Source of the DNA: Methylophilaceae bacterium
GTDB taxonomy: Bacteria; Pseudomonadota; Gammaproteobacteria; Burkholderiales; Methylophilaceae
NCBI GenBank assembly: GCA_011391175.1
Contig: JAABQZ010000007.1
Coordinates: 1 to 49,798, forward strand
DNA length: 49,798 nucleotides
Reading direction: 5' to 3'
The notes beneath the pieces are model-generated. The model did no database searches, had not been told where the DNA came from, and was given only the letters and a program-made list of their open reading frames with translations. This document shows, piece after piece, positions 32,679-42,838 of the stretch. A program made the translations under genes and the position numbers. The stretch's first letter is position 1. Each line of letters begins with the position of its first letter.

Positions 32679-33599
32679 ATGAAAAATAACGAAAAAATAA
32701 CCATGCAAACTGTCTTAAAAGCCATAGTTGGTAGCACGTCTCAAGTTATTTTAGGCAAGCAAACACAAGTTAAGTTAAGCTTGGCCTGTTTGCTTTCTGG
32801 CGGGCATTTACTGATAGAAGATTTGCCTGGTATGGGCAAAACTACGCTGGCGCATACGCTGGCACAAGTGTTAGGCCTCCATTTCAGACGTAGCCAATTT
32901 ACTAGCGATTTGCTGCCCGCAGATATTATTGGCGTATCGGTATATGACCGTGCCACTTCAGCGTTTCAATTTCACCCAGGGCCAGTGTTTACTAATGTGC
33001 TTTTGGCAGATGAAATCAATCGCGCCACGCCCAAAACGCAAAGTGCTCTATTAGAGGCAATGGAAGAACAGCAAATTACCATTGATGGCGAAACACACGC
33101 GCTACCTAAGCCATTCTTTGTGATTGCCACGCAAAACCCCAAACATCATATCGGCACCTTCCCCTTGCCAGAATCGCAGCTAGACCGCTTTTTGATGCGT
33201 GTCACATTAGGCTACCCCGACGCACAATCTGAACGCGCTTTGCTGAAAAATCAGGCAGGCCGCCACTCAATGACAGGTGCATTGATTAAACCAGTATGTG
33301 ATGTCAACACGCTGATCTCACTGCAACAAGCGGTCAGAAATGTGCACGTGTCAGATCAATTATTAGACTACCTGCAAGATTTAATCTTATACACACGCAC
33401 GCAATTTAGCACAGGACTGTCTCCTCGGGCTGGATTGGGCTTAAGGTTATGCGCACAAGCATGGGCGCTGCTTGAGGGGCGCGATTTTGTTATTCCAGAA
33501 GACGTGCAAGCAGTATTTGCCAGCGTGGTATCACATCGTTTAGCTGCTGAAAATAGCGAAATTTCCAAGCAAATACTTGAGCGCGTGGCGATTCGCTAA
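32679..33599 (+). CDS. MoxR-family AAA+ ATPase
   Basis: GGHLLIEDLPGMGKTTLAHTLA Walker A, VLLADEINRATPKTQSALLEAMEE Walker B, NPKHHIGTFPLPESQLDRFLMR. Confidence 0.95.
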   Translation: MKNNEKITMQTVLKAIVGSTSQVILGKQTQVKLSLACLLSGGHLLIEDLPGMGKTTLAHTLAQVLGLHFRRSQFTSDLLPADIIGVSVYDRATSAFQFHPGPVFTNVLLADEINRATPKTQSALLEAMEEQQITIDGETHALPKPFFVIATQNPKHHIGTFPLPESQLDRFLMRVTLGYPDAQSERALLKNQAGRHSMTGALIKPVCDVNTLISLQQAVRNVHVSDQLLDYLQDLILYTRTQFSTGLSPRAGLGLRLCAQAWALLEGRDFVIPEDVQAVFASVVSHRLAAENSEISKQILERVAIR

Positions 33600-33606
33600 A
33601 TCCTAA

Positions 33607-34578
33607 ATGGCGAGTGTTAGTTTATTTAAACCACGCTACTTTACGGCTGACTACTGGAAAAAGTGGTTCCGAGTCGCCAGCAGTCACGACAATATTGCCA
33701 CGCTAAACCCGCGCCAAATCTACATTCTGCCAACACGCTGGGGCATTTTGTATGCTGTCATGCTGATTTTGTTGCTAGTGGGCTCGATTAATTACGCCAT
33801 CAGCCTAGGTTACTACGTCACGTTCTTGCTAGCATCCCTTGGCAACATGGCCATGCTGCACACATGGCGCAATTTAGTGCATCTGCAAATCACCACACTG
33901 CCAGCCAGCACAGTATTTGCTGGTGAAGTCTTACAGATGCAATTACAAATTGCAGACACAAAAAACCGTGCACGCTATGCGATTGCCGCACAGTTTGAAG
34001 ACAACACAGTGGTTAGAGAGGATATTGCAGCCTATGGCAGCCAAACTTTTTTAGTGCCATTACAGACCCAGCAACGTGGCTGGCAAACATTACCGCGCAT
34101 CAAGCTGTACACCGAATTTCCACTGATGCTGTTTCACGCGTGGGCTTATGTACAAAACCCACAGCAAGTATTGGTTTACCCCAAACCAAGTGCTGGCAGC
34201 ACCTCCCCACCGCTTTCGAATATTGGACAAACTGGAGGCAAAAATCATGTCGCAAGAGGTGATGAAGATTTTGATGGCCATAAGACTTACCAAATAGGCG
34301 ATGCGCCAAGCCGTGTCGATTGGAAGGCTTCGAGCAAAGGCGTTGGCATGCTAAGCAAGCAATATAGCGGCGACGGCAGCGCTATCTTACTGTTAGATTG
34401 GGCACAAACCAGTGACTTAGCATTCGAAGCACGCATTTCACAGCTGACTCGATGGGTAATTGATGCGCACGCGGCGCAACAGCATTTTGGCTTAAGACTA
34501 CCCCGTTTAACGCTTCCACCAAATAATACAGAAACACATTACCATGAAGCGCTAAAAGCATTGGCGTTGTTAGACTAA
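33607..34578 (+). CDS. DUF58 domain protein
   Basis: FDGHKTYQIGDAPSRVDWKASSKGVGMLSKQYSGD; next to MoxR. Confidence 0.9.
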   Translation: MASVSLFKPRYFTADYWKKWFRVASSHDNIATLNPRQIYILPTRWGILYAVMLILLLVGSINYAISLGYYVTFLLASLGNMAMLHTWRNLVHLQITTLPASTVFAGEVLQMQLQIADTKNRARYAIAAQFEDNTVVREDIAAYGSQTFLVPLQTQQRGWQTLPRIKLYTEFPLMLFHAWAYVQNPQQVLVYPKPSAGSTSPPLSNIGQTGGKNHVARGDEDFDGHKTYQIGDAPSRVDWKASSKGVGMLSKQYSGDGSAILLLDWAQTSDLAFEARISQLTRWVIDAHAAQQHFGLRLPRLTLPPNNTETHYHEALKALALLD

Positions 34579-34582
34579 TCCA

Positions 34583-36586
34583 ATGAAAGTTATGCCAAAA
34601 GCCAGCCTTAAAAACACACTCAGTCCTACAAATTTGCTTAACAAGCAACACTTATATTGGCTGCTAGCCAGTTTGGCGCTTATCTTGGCCATACACACGC
34701 CAAACCTGCCCATTTGGGTCACTGCTAGCTGCGGGCTATTTGGTGCTTGGCGCTACTTTGCGGTTAACCAACCCTTGCTGATGCCTAATCGCTGGCTGTT
34801 GATGCTGTTATCGTTGCTGGTAGGCTTAGCGGTGTTACTCAGTTTTAAAGGGCAATTTGGGCGTGATGCCAGCTTAAGTTTATTAGTGCTGATGACCGTG
34901 CTAAAGCTGCTAGAAACCCGTTTCATCCGTGACTATATATTCACGGTGGTGCTGGCCTACTTTTTAATCGGCAATTTGTTTTTGTTTAACCAAAGCATGC
35001 TCACTTTTGCTTTGAGTATTCCGCCGCTTATTTTGCTTACCGCCACATTGATTCATGTCAGCCTTAAATCACCACAAAATTGGCAATTTTTACTCAAGTT
35101 GGCAGGCAAATTGTTGCTGCAATCTGTGCCTGTGATGCTGATTCTATTTGTCCTGTTTCCGCGTATTCCTGGTCCCCTGTGGGGCATTCCGCAAGACGCT
35201 TACAGCGGTATGTCGGGCTTAGGTGACAATCTAAAATTTGGCAATATTAGCAATCTTACGTTAAACAGCAGCGTTGCATTTCGCGTGCAATTTAAGGGCA
35301 AGTTGCCACCTAACAATCAGCTGTATTGGCGCGGGCCAGTGTTGTGGCACCAAAATGGCAACGAGTGGCTAATGCCTAGCAAGCGCATAGGCTTGCGTAA
35401 CGAGATATTAGCAACGACTGGCACTGCGTTCGATTATACTATTACGCTAGAGCCACATAACCGCAACTGGTTGCTACTGTTAGACATGCCCACATTAGCC
35501 CCTGCAGGCGGCAATTTTACTCACGATTACTCTGCAGTCAGCAACCAACCTGTGCGCAAGCGCATCCGTTACAGCGCCAGCTCGCATACCAATTACCAGT
35601 TAGGCACAGCACTTGGCGAACGCGAGCAAGTGCTTAGCCTACAACTCACCGAAGGTGAAAACCCGCGTACGTTTGAATTGGTGAAATCATGGCAAAGTCT
35701 GTCAGCCGAGCAAAAAATTAACAAAGCACTTCAAATGTTTCGTGAACAACCTTTCATTTACACCCTGCGACCGCCTATTTTGCGTGAGAACCCAATTGAT
35801 GAATTTTTATTCGACACCAAGCGTGGCTTTTGCGAGCATTACGCTACCAGCTTTGTTTATTTAATGCGAGCTGCAGGTCTGCCAGCGCGGATTGTCACAG
35901 GCTATCAAGGCGGCGAGTTAAACCCCAACGGCAACTACTTAATCGTGCGCCAGAGCGACGCCCATGCGTGGGCCGAAGTATCGTTACAAGGCCAAGGTTG
36001 GGTGCGTGTCGACCCGACTGCTGCAGTGTCGCCAGAGCGCATAGAACAAGGCATTAGCGAGGCACTACGCGACAGCGATGAGCTGCCTTTGCTAGCAAGA
36101 GGCGATTACCCGCTACTTAGAAAAGCATTTTTAAATTTTGACAGTATTAACAATAGTTGGAATCAATGGGTGCTGGGCTATGATGATAAAAAACAGCTAG
36201 AATTTTTAAACCAGTTGACTGGCAAAAAATTAGGCTTGTCTGACTTGGTGTTTTGGATGACAGGCGCGATTGTGTTGGTGATGCTAGCCACCAGCTACTT
36301 TTTGTTTAGGCAAGTTAAAGCCAAGCTTAACCCAGCACAGCAGGTTTACCAACAATATTTACGCAAGTTAAAGCGCGTAAACTTGCAACCCAATACAGGA
36401 GAAGGTGCGCTAGACTTTGCCAGCCGTGCTGCACAATCGTTGCCGAGCTATCAACAGCAAATTTTGCAGATTGCCAGCAGTTATAATGCGCTGCAATATA
36501 GTGAGCAATCTAATGATGGAGTACAGTCAGATATATTGAAACAACTGGAATCTCTAGTAGCGCAACTGAATATTAAAAAGCCGTAA
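34583..36586 (+). CDS. DUF3488/transglutaminase-like membrane protein (TgpA-like)
   Basis: N-terminal multi-TM; FLFDTKRGFCEHYATSFVYLMRAAGLPARIVTGYQGGELN, RQSDAHAWAEVSLQGQGWVRVDPTAAVSPERI. Confidence 0.93.
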   Translation: MKVMPKASLKNTLSPTNLLNKQHLYWLLASLALILAIHTPNLPIWVTASCGLFGAWRYFAVNQPLLMPNRWLLMLLSLLVGLAVLLSFKGQFGRDASLSLLVLMTVLKLLETRFIRDYIFTVVLAYFLIGNLFLFNQSMLTFALSIPPLILLTATLIHVSLKSPQNWQFLLKLAGKLLLQSVPVMLILFVLFPRIPGPLWGIPQDAYSGMSGLGDNLKFGNISNLTLNSSVAFRVQFKGKLPPNNQLYWRGPVLWHQNGNEWLMPSKRIGLRNEILATTGTAFDYTITLEPHNRNWLLLLDMPTLAPAGGNFTHDYSAVSNQPVRKRIRYSASSHTNYQLGTALGEREQVLSLQLTEGENPRTFELVKSWQSLSAEQKINKALQMFREQPFIYTLRPPILRENPIDEFLFDTKRGFCEHYATSFVYLMRAAGLPARIVTGYQGGELNPNGNYLIVRQSDAHAWAEVSLQGQGWVRVDPTAAVSPERIEQGISEALRDSDELPLLARGDYPLLRKAFLNFDSINNSWNQWVLGYDDKKQLEFLNQLTGKKLGLSDLVFWMTGAIVLVMLATSYFLFRQVKAKLNPAQQVYQQYLRKLKRVNLQPNTGEGALDFASRAAQSLPSYQQQILQIASSYNALQYSEQSNDGVQSDILKQLESLVAQLNIKKP

Positions 36587-36605
36587 TATTAAACGCGTAA
36601 AATAG

Positions 36606-37117
<512 letters not shown>

Positions 37118-37135
37118 ATTTATAGCGCTTAAAAC

Positions 37136-37822
37136 TTAATCGTTACCGCCCATTAAACCCATCAGCAACTGCAACAAGCTAGTAAACAGGTTATAAATAC
37201 TCATATACAAGCTTAGCGTTGCCATGATGTAATTGGTTTCGCCGCCCGTCACAATACGGCTAACGTCATACAAAATAAAGCCTGAGAACAACAGCACACC
37301 CACGCCTGAAAGCGCTAGGGTCATGGCTGGAATTTGTAAAAAGATGTTAGCCAGCGATGCGACAATCAACAAAATAATACCCACCAGCAAGAATTTACCC
37401 ATGAAGCTAAAGTCTTTTTTGGTGGTCGTTGCGATACCCGCCATCGTCATTAAAATGACACCCGTCCCACCGGCTGCTAAGCCAACAATTTGGCCGCCGT
37501 TACTTAGGTTTAATGCATGCTGCAAAATAGGCCCAAGCAACAAGCCCAACACAAAAGTTAAACCAAGCAATAACACCACGCCGATACTGCTGTTGCGGTT
37601 AGCCGAAATCGCTGCAAACATGCCAAACAACACGGCCATGGCGCCGATTGCAAACATAAACGGGTGCAAAGCCGCAAATGCAAAATTCATTTTCATGCCG
37701 ACCATTGCACCAATCACGGTTGGAATCATGGTGAGGCCAAGCATGGCGTAAGTGTTGCGTAGCACTTTATTTTGCGTAGCAAGCGATCCTTCACGACCTA
37801 ATACTTGAATATCATCTAACAT
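37136..37822 (-). CDS. Bax inhibitor-1/YccA family membrane protein
   Basis: VLRNTYAMLGLTMIPTVIGAMVGM; FSGFILYDVSRIVTGGETNYIMATLSLYMSIYNLFTSLLQLL. Confidence 0.94.
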   Translation of the reverse strand: MLDDIQVLGREGSLATQNKVLRNTYAMLGLTMIPTVIGAMVGMKMNFAFAALHPFMFAIGAMAVLFGMFAAISANRNSSIGVVLLLGLTFVLGLLLGPILQHALNLSNGGQIVGLAAGGTGVILMTMAGIATTTKKDFSFMGKFLLVGIILLIVASLANIFLQIPAMTLALSGVGVLLFSGFILYDVSRIVTGGETNYIMATLSLYMSIYNLFTSLLQLLMGLMGGND

Positions 37823-37915
37823 TTTATTTCCTTATAAAACCTTGCCAAATGGCAACACTTCTAAGATAGCGACAAACAGTAAAAGTTTCAAGTGAAATTA
37901 TTGTGAAAGCATGCC

Positions 37916-39664
37916 TTAAAACACATGTTTTATTTGCAATTGCAAGGCCTGTAAACCCTTATATTCATTAGCATCCAGTACGTATGCTGCAACAATATTT
38001 TCTGGTAAATTTTCTGCATAATTAAAATAAATCGCGTCATATCTCTTTTTATCAGCGTGTGTACTGTCTTTCTCTAGAATGAGTTTTGAGTGCTTTTCGC
38101 CCAAAATACGCTGATTGATGACTTTGAAATTATCGCTAAAAACTGGCTGCGTAAAGCCTTGACCCCATACACCAGAAGCTAATATATTTGCGGTTTGCAG
38201 GTTCATATCCTGCACTTCTAAATGACCATCTGTTTCTAAAGTCGCCTGTAAATCTGCTTCTGTAAGCAAGCTTCGTGTCACCGCTTCAAATGCAGTTTGA
38301 AACGCTGCAAAATCAGCTTCGCGTATTGTCAAACCTGCAGCCATGGCGTGACCGCCGAACTTCAAAATTAAGTCGGGGTGTTGTTTAGTGACCAAGTCTA
38401 GAGCATCACGCAAGTGCAAGCTGGCAATTGAGCGGCCAGAACCTTTCAACAGTCGTCCATCTTTTGTATCTTGACCCGCATCAGCAAATACCAAAGTTGG
38501 CCGATGGTATTTTTCTTTTATCCTAGAGGCCAAAATACCAATCACACCTTGGTGATAATCGGCGCTATAAATGCTTAAGCTATATTGATTAGCCACTTCA
38601 ATATTTTCCAATGTGCTTAATGCGGTATCTTGCATATCTGCCTCAATATTGCGACGCTCCAAATTCAGATCATGTAATGTTTGCGCTTTTTGCATCGCAT
38701 CCGCCTCAGTTTCAGCAAGTAAGCAGGCGATACCAATACGCATATCATCTAGCCTACCTGCGGCATTGAGGCGCGGCCCGACATAAAAACCCAAATCTTG
38801 TGCAGTGACTTTTTCTGGTGCTTTTCCCGCAATTTTTAGCAGTGCAGTAATGCCTGCACAACATGCACCCGCACGAATCCTCCGTAACCCTTGTTCTACA
38901 AGGATACGGTTATTGGCGTCAAGCTTCACCAAATCTGCCACCGTGCCCAACGCAACCAAATCGAGTAACTCCGTCAAATTTGGCTCGGCTAAACTATGCT
39001 CAGTTTTTTTGGCAAAAACACCACGGCTTCTTAACTCTGCCCGTAGTGCCAGCAACACATAAAACATCACACCCACACCCGCTAAGTTTTTGCTTGGAAA
39101 ATCGCACCCTTGCTGATTTGGATTCACAATACAGGCAGCGTCAGGGGTAGTTTCTGCTGGCAAATGGTGGTCGGTAATCAGCACTTGTAAGCCCAATAAA
39201 TTTGCAGCTGCCACGCCATCCACACTGGCAATACCATTATCAACGGTGATTAAAATATCTGGTTTTAACGTGTTTGCTAGCGCTACAATTTCTGGCGTTA
39301 ACCCATAGCCATATTCAAAGCGATTGGGTACCAAAAAAGCCACATCGGCGCCCATACTTCGCAAGCCTTTTACTGCCACAGCCGTGGCGGTAGCACCATC
39401 GGCATCGTAATCGCCAATCACCAGTAGTTTTTTATTGGCTGCAATCGCGTCAGCCAGCAGCTTAGCCATGGTTAAATTATGACTGAGCTGCTCTGGCGGG
39501 ATAATGCCACTCAAGGAAGTCTCTAGCTCACTTTTCGTCAACACGCCACGTGCTGCATATAGCCTAGCCAGTAGCGGATGCGTGCCATCCGCAATCAATT
39601 CGCTGACAACTTTTTCATCAAAAACACGCTGTCTAATTTGCATATTAACCCTGCCCACCGCCAT
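37916..39664 (-). CDS. recJ: Single-stranded-DNA-specific exonuclease RecJ
   Basis: LLVIGDYDADGATATAVAVKGLRSMGADV, ILITVDNGIASVDGVAAANLLGLQVLITDHHLP, GFYVGPRLNAAGRLDDM, LKFGGHAMAAGLTI. Confidence 0.97.
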   Translation of the reverse strand: MAVGRVNMQIRQRVFDEKVVSELIADGTHPLLARLYAARGVLTKSELETSLSGIIPPEQLSHNLTMAKLLADAIAANKKLLVIGDYDADGATATAVAVKGLRSMGADVAFLVPNRFEYGYGLTPEIVALANTLKPDILITVDNGIASVDGVAAANLLGLQVLITDHHLPAETTPDAACIVNPNQQGCDFPSKNLAGVGVMFYVLLALRAELRSRGVFAKKTEHSLAEPNLTELLDLVALGTVADLVKLDANNRILVEQGLRRIRAGACCAGITALLKIAGKAPEKVTAQDLGFYVGPRLNAAGRLDDMRIGIACLLAETEADAMQKAQTLHDLNLERRNIEADMQDTALSTLENIEVANQYSLSIYSADYHQGVIGILASRIKEKYHRPTLVFADAGQDTKDGRLLKGSGRSIASLHLRDALDLVTKQHPDLILKFGGHAMAAGLTIREADFAAFQTAFEAVTRSLLTEADLQATLETDGHLEVQDMNLQTANILASGVWGQGFTQPVFSDNFKVINQRILGEKHSKLILEKDSTHADKKRYDAIYFNYAENLPENIVAAYVLDANEYKGLQALQLQIKHVF

Positions 39665-40133
39665 AGCACCAAATACTGTTTACTGCCGGCAAACCTTTAG
39701 TCTCGCGCATTTGATTGATGGGGTGTGCAAACAGCAGCATTTGCAGTTCATTAGTAAAACTTGCCCATTTGATTGCACCCTCGCCCGTGGGTAGAAATGC
39801 ACTGATGTCTTTATTGACAGCATTTTCTGCCAGGCTTGTTTCAATGTTGGGGTTAGATAACAACTTTAAAAACCATTGATTTTCATGCCAAAAAAAACTT
39901 AAATTATCCGCCTCAAAGTGCTTATTTAATGTGCCTGTCAGGGCGCTTATTTCTTCAACCTCCAAAGGTAATGGCACTGGTGCTGCCAAACTGAAAGTAT
40001 CGCGCTGCAACACCAAATGCACAGGCGCTGCATATAGCCAATAGCCGCTGCTTGCGTCATTTCCAAGCTGCCGCCAAGCTAACGCTGCATTCACCAGTTT
40101 GGGTTGGAGCAGTTGTTTAATAAAGGAAAGCAT
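39645..40133 (-). CDS. Conserved hypothetical protein upstream of recJ
   Basis: 162 aa; overlaps recJ start; conserved-looking IKWASFTNELQMLLFAHPINQMRETKGLPAVNSIWCYGGG. Confidence 0.7.
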   Translation of the reverse strand: MLSFIKQLLQPKLVNAALAWRQLGNDASSGYWLYAAPVHLVLQRDTFSLAAPVPLPLEVEEISALTGTLNKHFEADNLSFFWHENQWFLKLLSNPNIETSLAENAVNKDISAFLPTGEGAIKWASFTNELQMLLFAHPINQMRETKGLPAVNSIWCYGGGQG

Positions 40134-40169
40134 GTAGCTATTTTAGCATTGATGCTACCAGCTTACTCC

Positions 40170-40201
40170 CAATAAAAAAGCCACCTTGCGGTGGCTTTTC
40201 T
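40170..40201. terminator. Terminator hairpin between recJ operon and glycine-zipper gene
   Basis: aataaaaaagccaccttgcggtggcttttct. Confidence 0.7.
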
Positions 40202-40214
40202 ACTTACCTAGCTA

Positions 40215-40856
40215 TTACCAGTACTTACGGTCGTTATGTTTATGATGACCATTCTTATGACCACGACCTTTATTGTCGTTATAGCGTGCTGGTTGATACA
40301 CCACGGCTGGTCTGTAAACCACATTCGTCACATAACCATTTGGCCTTACTTCAACGTGTACAGGAATATAACGGCCTGGATCTTGATCTGTTACTGTCGA
40401 ATATTGACGACCGTTATACTCGTAACTCACTAAATAACCCGCAGGCACTTGGTGCCAATTATCCACCGTCACACAGCTTTCTACTGGGCGTGTTTCCACA
40501 CGCTCACGCCCACGGCTATCACGACCATTATTATCATAACGGTCACCAATGACCGCACCTAAGCCAGCACCAAGTGCCGCCGTTGCAATACGACCATTCC
40601 CGCCACCAAATCGGCTACCAACTAAACCACCCGCTACACCACCAATAATGGCACCTGTGTTAGAGCGTTGTGGCGCTTCGTAATAACTTTCACGCACATA
40701 TTCTGTACGACATTCTTGACGTGGTGTATTCACACGTTCAAATTGTGGCGTAACCGCTGTTACACGACCGCGGTCTTCATAAGCATCTTCATGGCCTGCT
40801 AACGCAGGTGCAGAAACTGTCGCAGCAATTAAACCAATCAATAATGTTTGACGCAT
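40215..40856 (-). CDS. Glycine-zipper 2TM domain exported protein
   Basis: Signal peptide, NTGAIIGGVAGGLVGSRFGGGNGRIATAALGAGLGAVIGDR. Confidence 0.85.
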   Translation of the reverse strand: MRQTLLIGLIAATVSAPALAGHEDAYEDRGRVTAVTPQFERVNTPRQECRTEYVRESYYEAPQRSNTGAIIGGVAGGLVGSRFGGGNGRIATAALGAGLGAVIGDRYDNNGRDSRGRERVETRPVESCVTVDNWHQVPAGYLVSYEYNGRQYSTVTDQDPGRYIPVHVEVRPNGYVTNVVYRPAVVYQPARYNDNKGRGHKNGHHKHNDRKYW

Positions 40857-41045
40857 TTTAAATCTCCTTGGGTTGTCTGCTTTTTATTGCAGCAGATGTG
40901 CCTAAAACGAGCCTAAATTGACTTTGCCGACTAAGCGCTTCAGATTAATGATTTTACTTAGTTGGTGTCATATCGATTTTTTGTAAGCAAACTTCATCCT
41001 GAACGACTAAACATCAAGCTTTGATGGCTAGAAGCCATTGATTAT

Positions 41046-41082
41046 TCACTCTGTGACTTGATATTTTCACTGTGTGACTTGA
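41046..41082. promoter_or_regulatory. Tandem 16-bp direct repeats, period 21 bp, upstream of pentapeptide protein gene
   Basis: ttcactctgtgacttga and ttcactgtgtgacttga. Confidence 0.5.
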
Positions 41083-41157
41083 GTTACTGTAGCAAGTTTT
41101 TAAGCGCCTATACTGGCAACACATGCTGCAATAGGCAGAAATTTTCGGAGAAGTGCC

Positions 41158-42066
41158 ATGAAACATATCAGACAAGTATTTGCTGTAACTGCGCTCACTT
41201 TTAGCTGCGTTAGTTATGCTGCCGAGATGGATAAAATGGGTGAACAGAAGCCAGAAGTCGAGCGCACAAAAATAAGTCAAGTCGAAGCACTTAAGCAGAT
41301 TGAAAGTAAAGGCTGTGATTTAAGTAACAAGGATGCAGGTTATCTAATCTTTAACGGGCTAGATTTACGCCACTGTAATTTAGAAAACGTCGGTTTTTTT
41401 GGCGCCGAGCTGATGGGTGCTAATTTAAGCGGGACCAATATGAAAAACAGCTATTTAAACTTGGCCAGATTAGAAAATGCCAATTTAAGCAAAGCAAATT
41501 TAACTAACGCCACTATCTTTCAGGCAATTTTTGACAAAACTAACTTTGCTGGTGCCAACCTCACCAACGCGCGCATGATAGGCACGTTGGGTAACGTAGA
41601 CATGAGTAATGCCACCATTAAAAGTGGTCGCTTTGGTTTAGATATTGGCAATCAGCCCATGGGGGCCATGCGCTTTGATGCGATTGGCGGCAATTTCTCA
41701 AACACCAACTTCGAAGGCGCAGACATTAATCGTAGCAACTTTAGGTTTGCCAATTTGCGCGGAGCGAACTTTCGCAATGCCGATTTGTTTCGTGCCGACT
41801 TTAGTAAGGCTGATTTAACAGGCGCAGATATTACTGGCGCCAAAATGGGCGAAGCGGTGCTAGATGAAACAATTATGACCGATGTAGAGGGCTTAGAAGC
41901 AATTAAAGGTTATGACGAGGCAAAAGGCAAATGCATCAATTGCACTGTTGTCGCTACAACGCCCACAAATGAGGTGGCGCCAGAATTAAAGAAGTTAAGT
42001 AGGTTAGATTTAATCAATGGCGAAAACCCTGCCAAAAACCTATGCTGGCAGGGTGCCAGATTTTAA
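41158..42066 (+). CDS. Exported pentapeptide-repeat protein
   Basis: Repeated A(N/D)LxxA units: GANLSGTNMKNSYLNLARLENANLSKANLTNATIFQ, RGANFRNADLFRADFSKADLTGADITGAKMGEAVL. Confidence 0.93.
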   Translation: MKHIRQVFAVTALTFSCVSYAAEMDKMGEQKPEVERTKISQVEALKQIESKGCDLSNKDAGYLIFNGLDLRHCNLENVGFFGAELMGANLSGTNMKNSYLNLARLENANLSKANLTNATIFQAIFDKTNFAGANLTNARMIGTLGNVDMSNATIKSGRFGLDIGNQPMGAMRFDAIGGNFSNTNFEGADINRSNFRFANLRGANFRNADLFRADFSKADLTGADITGAKMGEAVLDETIMTDVEGLEAIKGYDEAKGKCINCTVVATTPTNEVAPELKKLSRLDLINGENPAKNLCWQGARF

Positions 42067-42078
42067 CTATTACCTCTC

Positions 42079-42735
42079 TCAACTACTGGCTAATTTCTCC
42101 AGCTTCGCGCGGTCACTAATCTCCACATGGCCGCGCCCAAGCGCCACCCAGCCTTTTTGCTCAAAACGTTTTAGCTGGCGGCTGACCACCTCACGCGCCG
42201 TACCCAGCTCATCGGCAATTAACTGATGCGTACGATTAATCGTCTCTGTGCCGGCGTCTAGTAACAGCTTGGCCAAACGCGCATCTAGGCTGTGAAATGC
42301 CACCTCGTCTAACAATACAATTAAATCACTAATCAGTGCGCCATAATTGGTCATCACAAAAGTACGAAACACTTTTGAATCTATCATCAGCTGATTAAAA
42401 GCAGACGATGGAATAATCACATCTCGAATCGGCTGCTCGACTATTGTGGATGCAGGATAATTGCTGTTACCTAATAAACAAGTGGTGGTAATAACGCAAG
42501 TTTCGCCAGCTGCTACGCGATACAGCAAAATCTCGCGCCCGGATGACGACATTTTGTATACCCGCGATTGACCTGCAAGCCGCATCACATAAGCCCCGCA
42601 GGCACCGCCTTCTCGATAGCCAATGGTGCCGATTGGCGCCTCTACAATGCGTGCAGATTTGCTTAAAATCTCACGCGCACTTGACTCTAAGGCCAATAGT
42701 GGTGGGAAATGCTGAAGCCAATTTAAATCGTCCAA
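42079..42735 (-). CDS. Crp/Fnr-family transcriptional regulator
   Basis: Effector-domain-like N-terminus; LIADELGTAREVVSRQLKRFEQKGWVALGRGHVEISD HTH. Confidence 0.9.
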   Translation of the reverse strand: MDDLNWLQHFPPLLALESSAREILSKSARIVEAPIGTIGYREGGACGAYVMRLAGQSRVYKMSSSGREILLYRVAAGETCVITTTCLLGNSNYPASTIVEQPIRDVIIPSSAFNQLMIDSKVFRTFVMTNYGALISDLIVLLDEVAFHSLDARLAKLLLDAGTETINRTHQLIADELGTAREVVSRQLKRFEQKGWVALGRGHVEISDRAKLEKLASS

Positions 42736-42838
42736 TTTCTGCTCCCCAAATAACTTATTTTTTTTACATATATCAACTTATATTTATTAATCAAGCCCGC
42801 TTGTTGAAAAGGCGCACTTGCAACATTTCAAACCATGC

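Noticed and set aside
32679-36586. MoxR-DUF58-transglutaminase as a novel system
   Set aside because: This is a common conserved cluster in proteobacteria and the order here is ordinary.
37233-37751. 172-aa plus-strand ORF
   Set aside because: Antisense to the Bax inhibitor-1 family gene; no independent start-site evidence.
42026-42054. ACCCTGCCA...TGGCAGGGT hairpin as a fifth copy of the 39-bp repeat
   Set aside because: Lacks the CCAATATC core and the 39-bp length; more simply a terminator-like stem overlapping the 3' end of the pentapeptide gene in a convergent junction.
41158-42066. Pentapeptide array as tandem DNA repeat or CRISPR-like array
   Set aside because: Periodicity is at protein level (A(N/D)LxxA); no identical DNA repeats with unique spacers.
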